Shown in pieces: positions 52,887 to 62,329 of a stretch of 64,000 nt of DNA (within the stretch, counting starts at the first letter, position 1; the number at the start of each line of letters is the position of its first letter). The position numbers and the translations under genes are program-made. The notes under the pieces were generated by a model. That model was not told the origin of the DNA and did no database searches. It saw nothing but the letters and a program-made list of their open reading frames with translations. Origin of the DNA: Streptomyces xanthophaeus (GTDB lineage: Bacteria > Actinomycetota > Actinomycetes > Streptomycetales > Streptomycetaceae); assembly GCF_030440515.1 (NCBI RefSeq), contig NZ_CP076543.1:806001-870000 (forward strand). The letters run 5' to 3'.

Positions 52887-54824
52887 GTGACCGGCCGCCC
52901 GAGCTCCCCTGCGGTGTTTCCGCCTGAATTCCTCATCACGGCGATGACCGGCCGCGGCCCGGACGACCCTGTGGTGCGACTGGCGGTACGTCAAGTCCGG
53001 TCGGCCGATCACCCCGCCCTCGCTGAAGCTCTGTTGGCAGGACCACATGCTGAGGAGTCGCCACTGTGGCTCCTCGAGAGGGCTGTGGCAATGGATCTGG
53101 AAACCGAGGCAAACCCGCCGTACTTCGGCCGACAGCTCACCCTGACGGCGCGTGTGATGGGGCACCCCTCGTGTACGGCGTCGCTGCGCGACAAAACGCT
53201 GCGGATGTGCTCACCCGAGCAGCTGGCCCTGCTGGGAAGTCCGCGGGCGGACGACCTGCTGGCCGCGGCGATCGCCGACGTGGTGCGCGCCCGCATCGGT
53301 ACACCGCCGCCCATGACACCCCAGCTGATCGACGCACCGACTGCAGCGCAGGTCTTGTTCCGGCAAGGCCCGTTGCATGACCTCGTGTTCGAGTCAGCTC
53401 GCGACATGCTTCCCACGGCTCCCGATCCCGATGCGTCAGCAAGCGGAGATGCCAAGGACTGGTTGGAACGGCACAAGCAGGCGCATGAAGCGTGGGGGAA
53501 CATGTGGCGCCAGATACTCGAACGGCAACCTGACCGGCACCGGGATTTTGTGGAAGGGGCCGCCGGTACCGACTCCGAGCATCCGATCCACGAGCAACTG
53601 CTCGGCCGCCTGCCCTGGGCCGTCGAGCCGGAGCTGCTGGCCGAACTTGCTGCGGCCGACCTTGACCGCCTGTCCTTTCAGATCCTGCTGGCACAGGGCT
53701 CTCGCATGCGCCGGGACGGATCTGACGAGCAACAGATCCTGCAGCACTACGAGGCGGAACTGTCTGCCTGCACGGACGAAGAACAGCGCGAGTTCCGGTT
53801 CCATCTGGAACGGGAAAGCACGACGCTGCTCGACTTCGGATGCCGTGCTCCCGTCTCCTGGGTGCGGCGCGCCGCATCCGGAACATGGCGCCACGTCCTG
53901 AACCCGACGCAGGCCAAGGACGGCTACCGGCAGGCCGAGTGGCTGTCCCCGGCCAAGACCCTCGCCGAGCTTGCTGCGAACTTCGCCGAGGCAGCCATGC
54001 GTGCCCTGCCCTACTGGGAACCCGACAACCGTTACACGGCCGCCCAGCCGGACGATGTGACCTGGTTGCGGGACATGCTGCTTCACCTTCCGACGGTCAC
54101 CGCCGAAGTCAAGGCCGCTGTCCGTCCCATCGTCCGGCATGTGCGGGGGCGGTTGAGCAACCACCACCACGGTCTCCAGCCGCGCTACGACCACCGACGC
54201 CGGATCGAGGACCTCCTCGACACGATCGAGCGTGTTCTTGCCGATCCGCCGCCGGCCATCGGCGCAGACCGGCGCCGTGCCGCGCTCGGCTCCCCGGAGA
54301 ACGTATCCGTCCGCGAGCTGGCCAGTGCCTCGGCCCAGGTTCTGTGTGACTACCTGGACCGGCACGTCGGTGACGATTCCCTCGTTGAAAAGGCCCTCCT
54401 CGCCTCTGTGGCAGGCACATACCGATCAGCCGACGACCTCGAGGACGTCCTGCGTCGGCACAGTTCTCCCGATGAGGCGCTGCTCCGCGTCACGCTCGGC
54501 CTCCGCCGGAATCTGGGCGGTGCGCCGTCGTGGCGGGAGACCTGGACCAGCATGATCCTGACCAGGCCGGACACCGGCCCGGAACTCGTACGAGCGCTGC
54601 CGGCCTGGTCGGCGTTGCGTGCCAGGGGCAGCGGTCCGGGGAGCGCGCACCCCCTGGTGGTCTCGGTGGTATGCGAAGCGCTCGGCTCCGATCAGGGGGC
54701 TTGGGAGCGGTTTGCGAACGGTCCGGCCACCTACTCCGGACCGACCGCTTGGCTTCGCTTGGGTGATGTGCTGGACGCGGCCGCTACCGGAGCGACCTGG
54801 CCGAAGCCGCCGGCCGGCAGCTGA
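52887..54824 (+). CDS. Large hypothetical protein
   Basis: A 645-residue soluble, mainly helical protein rich in Ala, Arg and Leu. It begins VTGRPSSPAVFPPEFLITAM and contains many short helical repeats (for example LLAELAAADLDRLSFQILLA, HVRGRLSNHHHGLQPRYDHR). It has no membrane helix and no motif I can name. GTG start, GGAGG 9 bases upstream. Its length and helical repeats are similar to the protein at 30614, but no sequence repeat is obvious between them. Confidence 0.65.
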   Translation: MTGRPSSPAVFPPEFLITAMTGRGPDDPVVRLAVRQVRSADHPALAEALLAGPHAEESPLWLLERAVAMDLETEANPPYFGRQLTLTARVMGHPSCTASLRDKTLRMCSPEQLALLGSPRADDLLAAAIADVVRARIGTPPPMTPQLIDAPTAAQVLFRQGPLHDLVFESARDMLPTAPDPDASASGDAKDWLERHKQAHEAWGNMWRQILERQPDRHRDFVEGAAGTDSEHPIHEQLLGRLPWAVEPELLAELAAADLDRLSFQILLAQGSRMRRDGSDEQQILQHYEAELSACTDEEQREFRFHLERESTTLLDFGCRAPVSWVRRAASGTWRHVLNPTQAKDGYRQAEWLSPAKTLAELAANFAEAAMRALPYWEPDNRYTAAQPDDVTWLRDMLLHLPTVTAEVKAAVRPIVRHVRGRLSNHHHGLQPRYDHRRRIEDLLDTIERVLADPPPAIGADRRRAALGSPENVSVRELASASAQVLCDYLDRHVGDDSLVEKALLASVAGTYRSADDLEDVLRRHSSPDEALLRVTLGLRRNLGGAPSWRETWTSMILTRPDTGPELVRALPAWSALRARGSGPGSAHPLVVSVVCEALGSDQGAWERFANGPATYSGPTAWLRLGDVLDAAATGATWPKPPAGS

Positions 54825-55047
54825 ACGGCCGGGACTGCCTGTCCGCCGCCACGTTCTGAGCCGATACCCCTGCGAGGTCCGCCGAGACCGTTTGAACCCG
54901 CTCCGTCCCGGCGGCCAGGGGCCGACCAGGGGGACAGGCTGTCGGAGGCACCCCGGTCGGGTCTCCGCAAGGGCCTGGCTTGACTGGTGGTCGGCACGAC
55001 AGGTAGGGAGAGGCTGTTCATCGCGCAAGGTGTGAAACGGGGGACAT

Positions 55048-57105
55048 ATGAAGCCGCTCGAAACGGGTGATCCCACCTCGGTCGGCGAGGGCCGCTACCG
55101 GCTGGTGGGACGGCTCGGCCAGGGGGGCATGGGCGTGGTCTACCTGGGCCGCTCCCGGTCCGGCCGTGCGGTCGCCGTCAAGGTCGTACGTCCCGAGCTG
55201 AGCACCGAGCCCGGGTTCCGGCGCAGGTTCGCCGACGAGGTCGCGGCCGCGCGGCGGGTCGGCGGCTTCCACACCGCGCCGGTGGTCGACGCCGACCCGG
55301 AGGGGGAGCCGGCCTGGCTGGTCACGGCCTTCGTACCCGGTCCCACCCTGCAAGCGGTACTGGCGCGCGTCGGATCGCTGCCCCTGGACACGCTCACCGT
55401 GCTGGCCGCCGGCCTGGCCGAGGCACTTGAGGCGATCCACCGAGCGGGGGTCATCCACCGCGATCTCAAGCCCGCGAACATCATCGTCGCGGAGGACGGA
55501 CCGCGTGTCATCGATTTCGGCATCGCGCGCGCCCTGGACGGAACGTCCCTGACCCAGACCGGCCTGCAGGTCGGCACGCCGGGTTTCCTGGCACCCGAGC
55601 AGCTCACCGGCGGTGGCGTGCTCACCCCCGCGGTCGACATGTTCGCTCTGGGGGTGGTGCTCACCCAGGCGGCGGGCGGCGCCCCCTTCGGCGACGGCCC
55701 GTCCGCGGCCAGGCACTACAAGGTGGTCTACGAGGAGCCGGACCTGACCGCGGTGCCCGCTGAACTCCGGGCAGCCATCGGCGCCTGCCTGTCCAAGGAC
55801 CCGGCGACACGGCCCACACCGGCCGCCTTCCTCGGTACCCTCACCGTCCGCCACCCAGACGGCGGCTCCTGGCTGCCGGAGGCGGCGACGCACCTGCTCC
55901 CGCCCCCGGAACCGGCGGTGCGGCCCACCACGCCGGACAGCCCGCCGGACAGCCCGCCGGACACCGCGCAGGAACTCCCGGTCCCGGACACCGCCCCGCC
56001 CGCCGTCGCGGAGCCCGGTACCGAACAGTCGCGCACCGTGACGGGGCCTGCGGCGCGGCTCTCCCCCGCCCCCGCCCCCGCGCAGGTGGCGCAGGCAGTT
56101 GCGGAGAAGCCCCGGCGGCGCCGCGCGGTGGTGGCGGCGGTGCTCGTGGCGTCACTCGCAGCCGTCGGCCTGTACGTGTGGCAGCCCTGGACCGACTCCA
56201 CCAAGGACAATTCCAAGCCCGGCGCCGCCACGCCCACCGGATCCACCCCTGCCCCCGCCCCTGTCCCTGCCGCGTTCCCGGCCGGTCCCCTGTTGATCCG
56301 GCAGGACACCGCCCCGGGCTGGCCCAAGACGTGCCACGGCGTCATCGCCCGCCGGGACGCGGCGACGGAGAAGCCCGTGGAGCTCATCGCAGGGGGCGAA
56401 GGCGCATGCGACACGCTGCCCCAGTGGTCCCCTGACCGCAGGTCGTTCGCGTTCACCCGCAGCACACCCGAGGGCGCGGCGGTCTGGACCGCCAATGCCG
56501 ACGGTTCGAACGCTCGGCGGATCACGTCCATCGCCGGCGGCAGGGTGTCCTGGTCTCCGGACGGCAGCCGGCTGGCCGTGCTGCGCATGAAGGACGGCGT
56601 ACAGCAGCTGTTCGTGGTCGGCGTCGCCGACGGCGCGGCCCGCCAGCTCACGTCGGGCGGGGGCCAGGTCGAGGATCCCGCGTGGTCGCCGGACGGCAAG
56701 AGCATCGCGGTCTGCCTGCAGACGGGGCCCGGGAACTGGCAGATCCACGTGGTCGACCCCGCCGACCCGAACCGGGCCCCGCAGCAGGTGACCCGGCTGC
56801 CCCATCCGGCACTCGACCCGGTGTGGTCACCCGACGGCACCACCTTCGCCTACACAGCGGGGACATACGGCGCGGGCACTCAGGGCGACATCCGCCTCGT
56901 GAATGCCGACGGCGGTGACGATCGTGAACTGGTCGCCACCAGCGCCCATGAGATGGACCCCGCCTGGTCCGCCGACGGCACCTGGGTGGCCTTCGTCCGC
57001 GGTCCGTACGAGCAGCCCGTGATCTGGGCCGTGCGCGCGGACAAGACCGGCGAGCGCGCGCTCACCACCGGCGCCACCACCGAGGGACATCCCACCTGGC
57101 GCTGA
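55048..57105 (+). CDS. Membrane Ser/Thr kinase with extracellular PD40/TolB-like propeller
   Basis: 685 residues. Kinase: LGQGGMGVVYLG glycine loop, AVAVKVV lysine, HRDLKPANIIVA, DFGIARAL and GTPGFLAPEQ. A Pro-rich linker precedes one membrane helix near residues 360-380 (VVAAVLVASLAAVGLYVW). The C-terminal extracellular half carries at least five PD40/WD-like blades, each with a WSPDGxxFAxxR core (QWSPDRRSFAFTR, SWSPDGSRLAVLR, AWSPDGKSIAVCL). This propeller is the probable sensor. It follows the 645-residue hypothetical by 223 bases and precedes the LPMO-like gene. Confidence 0.92.
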   Translation: MKPLETGDPTSVGEGRYRLVGRLGQGGMGVVYLGRSRSGRAVAVKVVRPELSTEPGFRRRFADEVAAARRVGGFHTAPVVDADPEGEPAWLVTAFVPGPTLQAVLARVGSLPLDTLTVLAAGLAEALEAIHRAGVIHRDLKPANIIVAEDGPRVIDFGIARALDGTSLTQTGLQVGTPGFLAPEQLTGGGVLTPAVDMFALGVVLTQAAGGAPFGDGPSAARHYKVVYEEPDLTAVPAELRAAIGACLSKDPATRPTPAAFLGTLTVRHPDGGSWLPEAATHLLPPPEPAVRPTTPDSPPDSPPDTAQELPVPDTAPPAVAEPGTEQSRTVTGPAARLSPAPAPAQVAQAVAEKPRRRRAVVAAVLVASLAAVGLYVWQPWTDSTKDNSKPGAATPTGSTPAPAPVPAAFPAGPLLIRQDTAPGWPKTCHGVIARRDAATEKPVELIAGGEGACDTLPQWSPDRRSFAFTRSTPEGAAVWTANADGSNARRITSIAGGRVSWSPDGSRLAVLRMKDGVQQLFVVGVADGAARQLTSGGGQVEDPAWSPDGKSIAVCLQTGPGNWQIHVVDPADPNRAPQQVTRLPHPALDPVWSPDGTTFAYTAGTYGAGTQGDIRLVNADGGDDRELVATSAHEMDPAWSADGTWVAFVRGPYEQPVIWAVRADKTGERALTTGATTEGHPTWR

Positions 57106-57446
57106 CGCTCGTCGGCCGCGGAAGAACCGTGGCCCCGCCCCACCGCGTGGGCCATGCGCGGCGCAGGCCAGGAGACATGGCAGGTTGGGCCGTACGGGTC
57201 ACGGACCGGCGCGCAGAAACGATCACGTGTGCGGCGCGGCCGAACGACCGTGCCGGAACCCGCAAGGATCGAGAAGCCAAGATCCTCTTTCTTCGAAGGA
57301 GAAACAGCGCGGCTGTGCGCTCCCGTCGTGCCGGGATGGCCGTGGGGTATTCCTTGCGGGTGACCGGCGTACGACGGGCTCGGACCGCTTCCGGGCTGCT
57401 CCGCGACCGCCGCTGATCTCCTTCGGATCCGGATGAGAAGGACTTC
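57106..57446. other. Intergenic region before the LPMO-like gene
   Basis: No convincing gene. Frames here are short and Arg-rich. AAGGA at 57437-57441 is the ribosome-binding site of the next gene. Nothing else is clear. Confidence 0.4.
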
Positions 57447-58526
57447 ATGAGCAGCAGCGCCAACATCCAGGCACCCTCCGGGCTCCTGGCCGACATCAGG
57501 CACCGATCCGACGGCGACCACCAGGTGTTCGGCATCCACCTTCGGTGGCAGATCGGTGACAATCAGCCCGACCACGGAACCTGGCCCCCGCCGGCGGACT
57601 GGAACGAAGGGGACGCTCCCTACCCGCACGTCTACGAGGTGTGGATCAACGGTGAGGCCCGGCAGACGGTGTTCCTCCACTGGTCGGCCTGGAACTGGGC
57701 CCCGTCCAACTCCCACTGGGTGGACCTGGGTGAAGAGCCCGACGCCGAATACCGGGTGAAGATCCGGGCCAAGGCCGACGGTTCGTTCACCCCGTTCACC
57801 AACGAGGTCACCGTCGCCGCGGCCGCCGCGGTGGCCTGGTCCGCCCCTCCGATGCCCCGGGGCGCCAAGTCCGGCGCCGACCGCTCTCCGCGTCACGGCA
57901 CGATGAATGACCCGCGCAGCCGGGCCGCCGCCGCGATCAGGGACGAGGACCCGTCTCCGATCTGCGCGAAGGCCCGGGCGGAGAACAGCAGCAGCACCTG
58001 GCAGGAGGTGCTGCCGGGCGCCGACCGGATGCTGGCCGACTACCCCTGGAACCACGCCCTGCGCTATCTCGAGTACCGAAAGTTCTTCGAGGGCAACACC
58101 GTCGCCTCCACAGGGAACCCGGAGTTCGCCGGTCTCGACCTTGTTCCCGGCACGGATCTCGGCGACTGGCCGACGACCCGGATGGACGCCTCGGCCGCAA
58201 GCCACACGTTCTCGTACGACTACATGGCCTATCACACCGACGAGACCTGGTCGCACCGCTGGTTCCTCACCCGCGAGGGGTGGGACCCCCGCAGCGGACT
58301 CTCATGGGAGGACCTGGAGCCCGTTCCGTTCCTGGTCGAGGTCCAGGGCGCCCTGAGTGAGGAGGACTCGACCTCTTGGGAGTTCGCCACCCTCCCGACC
58401 CGGAGCGGGCGGGCCGCGATCGTGCATGTCTGGGGCGGTCACGGGGGCCCGAACACCCCCGACGGCGGCAACGGCGGCAACACCGGTGAGTTCTTCCTGT
58501 CCGTGTGCGACGTGGTCTTCCACTGA
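57447..58526 (+). CDS. Fibronectin-like domain fused to an AA10-type lytic polysaccharide monooxygenase domain
   Basis: 359 residues without a signal peptide. Residues about 1-128 look like a fibronectin/Ig-type domain (VFGIHLRWQI to FTNEVTVAA). From residue 150 the sequence has the AA10 LPMO pattern: HGTMNDPRSR (copper histidine His150 as in HGxxxxPxSR), ICAKAR, WPTTRM, SYDYMAYHTDETW with second copper-type His263, FLTREGWDPRSGLSWEDLEP, and a final FLSVCDVVF. LPMOs need a free N-terminal His; here it is internal, so processing or a different use is implied. The DUF4246 gene is convergent with it. Confidence 0.8.
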   Translation: MSSSANIQAPSGLLADIRHRSDGDHQVFGIHLRWQIGDNQPDHGTWPPPADWNEGDAPYPHVYEVWINGEARQTVFLHWSAWNWAPSNSHWVDLGEEPDAEYRVKIRAKADGSFTPFTNEVTVAAAAAVAWSAPPMPRGAKSGADRSPRHGTMNDPRSRAAAAIRDEDPSPICAKARAENSSSTWQEVLPGADRMLADYPWNHALRYLEYRKFFEGNTVASTGNPEFAGLDLVPGTDLGDWPTTRMDASAASHTFSYDYMAYHTDETWSHRWFLTREGWDPRSGLSWEDLEPVPFLVEVQGALSEEDSTSWEFATLPTRSGRAAIVHVWGGHGGPNTPDGGNGGNTGEFFLSVCDVVFH

Positions 58527-58580
58527 CGCCTTCCGGATCCGAATGCCCGGTCCGGGGCAGCGGAACGGGTGAGGGTCCAT

Positions 58581-58623
58581 GGGAGGGGGCGGCCGCGGCT
58601 TCGCGCGGCGGCCGCCCCCTCCC
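58581..58623. terminator. Bidirectional terminator hairpin
   Basis: GGGAGGGGGCGGCCGC (58581-58596) pairs perfectly with GCGGCCGCCCCCTCCC (58608-58623). It lies between the convergent LPMO-like and DUF4246 genes. Confidence 0.85.
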
Positions 58624-58660
58624 CGTCACCGCGCCGAATCCCTGCGCCAGGCTGCGGGGT

Positions 58661-60169
58661 TCAGTGCTCGCAGAGGGAGAATTCTCGCTCGTAGAGCTGC
58701 TCGTTGTGTTCGTCGACGAAGAACTTGCGTTCCTGCATGAGTTGTTCCCGGTAGTGCTTGGCCTGCTCAAGCGTCATGGTCGAAGTGTCGGACCAGGGTT
58801 GCTGCGGCGGCACATCGGATGTCGAAACGATCTTTTCCGACGGATCGACCAGGAAGAACGCCAGAATTTTGCGGTGTCCCGGGCGTGTGGGGTCCGTCAG
58901 GCGGAATGAGTCGACGCGGTGTTGCAGGATGTTCGGGAACGCGATGCAGCGGCCCGCCGGGGTCGATGTCGATCCCAGCATCTGGTTCAGTGCGTCTTCG
59001 TCCTCCAGGCCGTAGACCTCACGCAGGCCGTCGTCGTCGTTCTGTTCGTAGTTCGGGTCGTCGAGTGCCACCCGGAAGCTCAGCCGGCTTTCGGTGATGT
59101 TCTCGCTGTCCCAGTAGTAGATGCCGGTCGAGACGATCCGCTCGTTCATCATCCCCTCGACGTGCCAGGAACCGCCGGGGTACTCGGGCTTGTCCGGGGT
59201 GAGATGAATCGTGGCGAGCTTGACGATGACCTGCAGGCGGCGGCCGCGCAGGTCGACTCGGGAGGATACGTCGGGCAACTCGGGGGCGGTGAAGGCCGGG
59301 GCGTCCGGGATGGCCGGGCGACGGTTCTCCCACCAGTCGTCCTGGGCCTCTCCCCATGCACGGAGGGCTTCTGCATAGGCCCCGTCGTCGTTGTAGGAGG
59401 TTTTGTTCGGGTACTCCGGCTTCGAGTCGTACCAGCCGTAAGGGTCGACTTCGATTCGCAGGGGCCGCGGATGGCGCAGATCGGTGAGCACGTTCTCCAG
59501 CAGCGGGCGGAAGCATGCGAACAAGTCCGGCAGCACGGAGGCCAGTTCGCGATGAGCCTCGGGGTGGACGTTGTTGACGTACGAGCGGAAGGCGACATCG
59601 CCATCCTCACTGACGTCGACGTCTGTGGGCAGCCACTGGAACTTCTCCGAGAACTCGTACTTCGAGTAGCGGTCCGTCGGGTTCTTCCAAGCCCTCTCGG
59701 GTGCCCCGCTCACCTCTCTCACCAGGCAGAACAGTGAGGGATGAACCAGATCCAGTACCTGGCCGTCGGATCCGGGGTGCCAGTCCTGTTCCGCTTCAGG
59801 GGCCTGCTCCAGAACCCGAACCGCCTCGCGCAGCCGGAATCCGAGCTTGTCGTCGACCAGTGTGTCCGACTGCCACACCCCGTCGACGGCGGACACCTCG
59901 ACGCCGGTTCGTCCGTCCCTCAGCGCGGCGTAGTGCAGGAGTTCGGCCAGCACATAGCGAACCTGGGCTTCGGTGAATCCCTGGGCCACGGCTTCCTGCG
60001 TCCACCTGGCGACGATGTCGGCATCGTTCATCTTGTCGAACCACCCCGGCTTCGCGCGAATGAGCGCGCTGCACTGCATCATCTGGAGTTCCCGCAGTGT
60101 TCGGGGTGTCGCGAACGACAGGGAACGGGAAGCGAGAAAGGGCAGAGGGAAAGCAGACAGGCCGGTCAA
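58661..60169 (-). CDS. DUF4246 family protein (possible Fe(II)/2-oxoglutarate oxygenase fold)
   Basis: 502 residues of the DUF4246 family, found in fungi and Streptomyces. Conserved block: LQVIVKLATIHLTPDKPEYP, GGSWHVEGMMNERIVSTGIY and YYWDSENITESRLSFRVAL, then PNILQHRVDSFRL. The His-x-Glu of WHVEG and the later His in LQHRV are in a pattern suggesting a metal-binding double-stranded beta-helix, but the function is unknown. No signal peptide. Convergent with the LPMO-like gene across a strong terminator. Confidence 0.85.
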   Translation of the reverse strand: MTGLSAFPLPFLASRSLSFATPRTLRELQMMQCSALIRAKPGWFDKMNDADIVARWTQEAVAQGFTEAQVRYVLAELLHYAALRDGRTGVEVSAVDGVWQSDTLVDDKLGFRLREAVRVLEQAPEAEQDWHPGSDGQVLDLVHPSLFCLVREVSGAPERAWKNPTDRYSKYEFSEKFQWLPTDVDVSEDGDVAFRSYVNNVHPEAHRELASVLPDLFACFRPLLENVLTDLRHPRPLRIEVDPYGWYDSKPEYPNKTSYNDDGAYAEALRAWGEAQDDWWENRRPAIPDAPAFTAPELPDVSSRVDLRGRRLQVIVKLATIHLTPDKPEYPGGSWHVEGMMNERIVSTGIYYWDSENITESRLSFRVALDDPNYEQNDDDGLREVYGLEDEDALNQMLGSTSTPAGRCIAFPNILQHRVDSFRLTDPTRPGHRKILAFFLVDPSEKIVSTSDVPPQQPWSDTSTMTLEQAKHYREQLMQERKFFVDEHNEQLYEREFSLCEH

Positions 60170-60374
60170 TTCTCTTGGTCCTTGCAGTCGGTGTGCGGTG
60201 CCGGGAAGGATAGTTCAGCGGACTGACACCGCCCGCCCGTGGCCCCTGTCATCGCTGGTCCGGGAGCCAGGGCTTCGACGCGTAGCGCTGAGTCCCGCTC
60301 GCGCCCGTTCAAGACCGAGGAGCGCGAGGGGCAGGCGGGATCCTGCCTGCTGTTTCCGGCGGTGGATGATCGCG

Positions 60375-61394
60375 TCATGCCACAGAGTCCAGGTGGTCGC
60401 CGCAGACATCCTGGATGCTGCGTAGGTCGACCAGCACTTGTTCGCGCGCTCCCTGCTGACCTGCCCTTTCCTTGCAGGACCTTTCCACGGCCTCGCCGAT
60501 TGCGGCTGTGACCGCTCTCGGAACGAATCGCGCCCCGAACATGTAGCCAGTGTCGACTCGGGTAAGCAGATCGCGCTCTACCGCGTCCCAGGCCTCCAGG
60601 ATTGCCGGCTGGTTCGCGAGAGGGTCGTCACCCACGGGCTTCTCCAGAGCTCGGATCAGGGTCTGGATGTCCTTGTGTGCCTGGGTGCACAGCTTCCGGT
60701 ATCGAGCCCACATCTTGTGGGTCGCAACCACCGTGGCGAGACCGATCGTGACCGTGAGAGCCGGCAAGGCTCTGACGGTGTCGCGGTCGAGCGAGGCGAG
60801 CAAGGTGTACAGCAACACCGCCACGGCGCCGAAGGCGCTGAAATTCGCCAAGGTCCGGCTGGCCATGGCCCGGTAGGCGCGGGCCGCCAGCCGTTGCAGC
60901 TGGTTGTGCTTCGGCTCGATCCAGCGGGTGAAGAACGGAAAGAGAACGGCGAGTGCGAGCATCGTCGCTGCGTCCGCGCCGTGGTCGAACAGCCGACCAG
61001 GGGCAGCGATGACCCTGTCGCCGACGGTGAACGGATGCATCCAACACCTGATGGCGACGAGCCCCCACACGGAGAACTTGATCCATTCCCAGCGACTCGT
61101 GCACGAGGTCTGGCCAGTGCCGTGCAGCCAGCGGCTGAGCCATTCAGGTATGCGGAACGTGCGCTTGAGCCAGCCGCGTGCTTCCGCCGGCGCGCGCCAT
61201 CCTTGGCCGAATCCCCGCCACGCATGACGTCCGCGCACGACGAGTACAAGGCCACAGATGAACAGGACGACGCCTGCCCACCGGTACCGAGTGTCGTACA
61301 GCGAGTTACCCCACATGTTGATCACACCCCCCACCGGCAGGTAGAGACGCTTCCCATGGGCGAGCGCGGGGCGAGTCCAGTACGAGATCGACAT
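60375..61394 (-). CDS. Multi-pass membrane protein, function unknown
   Basis: 339 residues with four hydrophobic segments: WAGVVLFICGLVLVV, FSVWGLVAIRCW, ATMLALAVLFPFF and ANFSAFGAVAVLLYTLLASL. A cytoplasmic C-terminal domain of about 130 residues (RKLCTQAHKDIQTLIRALEK to GDHLDSVA) follows. ATG 61394 (MSISYWTRPALAHGKRLYLP) is preferred because AGGA lies upstream; longer frames overlap the IS remnant. Lower GC than its neighbours suggests it arrived by transfer. Confidence 0.65.
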   Translation of the reverse strand: MSISYWTRPALAHGKRLYLPVGGVINMWGNSLYDTRYRWAGVVLFICGLVLVVRGRHAWRGFGQGWRAPAEARGWLKRTFRIPEWLSRWLHGTGQTSCTSRWEWIKFSVWGLVAIRCWMHPFTVGDRVIAAPGRLFDHGADAATMLALAVLFPFFTRWIEPKHNQLQRLAARAYRAMASRTLANFSAFGAVAVLLYTLLASLDRDTVRALPALTVTIGLATVVATHKMWARYRKLCTQAHKDIQTLIRALEKPVGDDPLANQPAILEAWDAVERDLLTRVDTGYMFGARFVPRAVTAAIGEAVERSCKERAGQQGAREQVLVDLRSIQDVCGDHLDSVA

Positions 61395-61499
61395 GACCGC
61401 ATCGTCCTGACCTGACGGCGTCGACGCTTGCGATTTGATGCGGTTCAGAGGTTGCATGACGGCGGCCGACGAGACGTTTCGCGCCGACACCGCAAGCAG

Positions 61500-61995
61500 C
61501 AGATCTCCTTCCAGGCCGAACCGTCGAATTCCCGGCGCGGCCCGGCGGGACCTGCCCGAACGCTACGGGCTGTGGAAGTCGGTCTACGAACGGTTCCGCC
61601 GCTGGTCGGCGGACAGACCCTGGGACCGGCTCCTGGCCCACGTCCAGCAGCACACCGCCGGAGCCCGCAAAGGGTGCCCTGGACCGGTGAAGCCCTCAGG
61701 CGGTCGCGCGGCGGACTGAGCACGAAGATCCACCTCGACTGTGACGGCCGCGGACGTCCCCTCGCGTTCACGGTCACTGGCGGGAACGTCAACCACTGCA
61801 CGCAGTTCGAGCCGGTCATGACACGCATCCGCGCAAGCGGTGCGGGCCGGCCCGGCCCCGGACCCGACGGCACGGCGAGAGCCTGTGCCGGCGCCGCGAC
61901 CTCGTCGCGCGCTGTTTCAACAAGCTCATGCAGGACAAGGCCCTCACCACTCGCCACTACAAAGCCCTGGTCGCCCTCGCCTGCCTGCGACTACG
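61500..61995 (+). mobile_element. IS5-family transposase remnant
   Basis: Fragments of an IS5-type transposase in three frames: RRDLPERYGLWKSVYERFRR (N-terminal), GLSTKIHLDCDGRGRPLAFT VTGGN in part (central DDE region) and CRRRDLVARCFNKLMQDKAL with HYKALVALACL (C-terminal). Much of the DDE core is deleted. No complete terminal inverted repeats were identified. Confidence 0.75.
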
Positions 61996-62329
61996 GCTCC
62001 CCGGCCAGCATTGTGACGTGCCCCGAGCGGGCGGCGACCACCGGCGTGTGCTGGTGGCGCGGGGATGCCCGGAAGGAACCGGCGGCCCCGGACGCTCGCC
62101 GAAGGCCCGGCCGACCCCGGGACGGCGAAAAGCTCGGCGCGCGGGGAAGTCGGGCAACAACACGGCACAGGGCTGACGCACCGCACGGTTCCCGAGCTGC
62201 ACCAGCTGCTCAGCGCCTTCCCCGTGCCCAGCCCGGGCGACACTGCAGCTAGTAATGTCCGCGCACGCTCTCAGCCGTTCTCCGAGCCTGCGCCTCTAGC
62301 CGTCCCCTCGCCCCGGGGCCGCCGCAGCA

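Noticed and set aside
57129..57416. A 95-codon frame between the kinase and the LPMO-like gene
   Set aside because: Arg-rich with no start signal and no motif; likely random open frame in GC-rich DNA.
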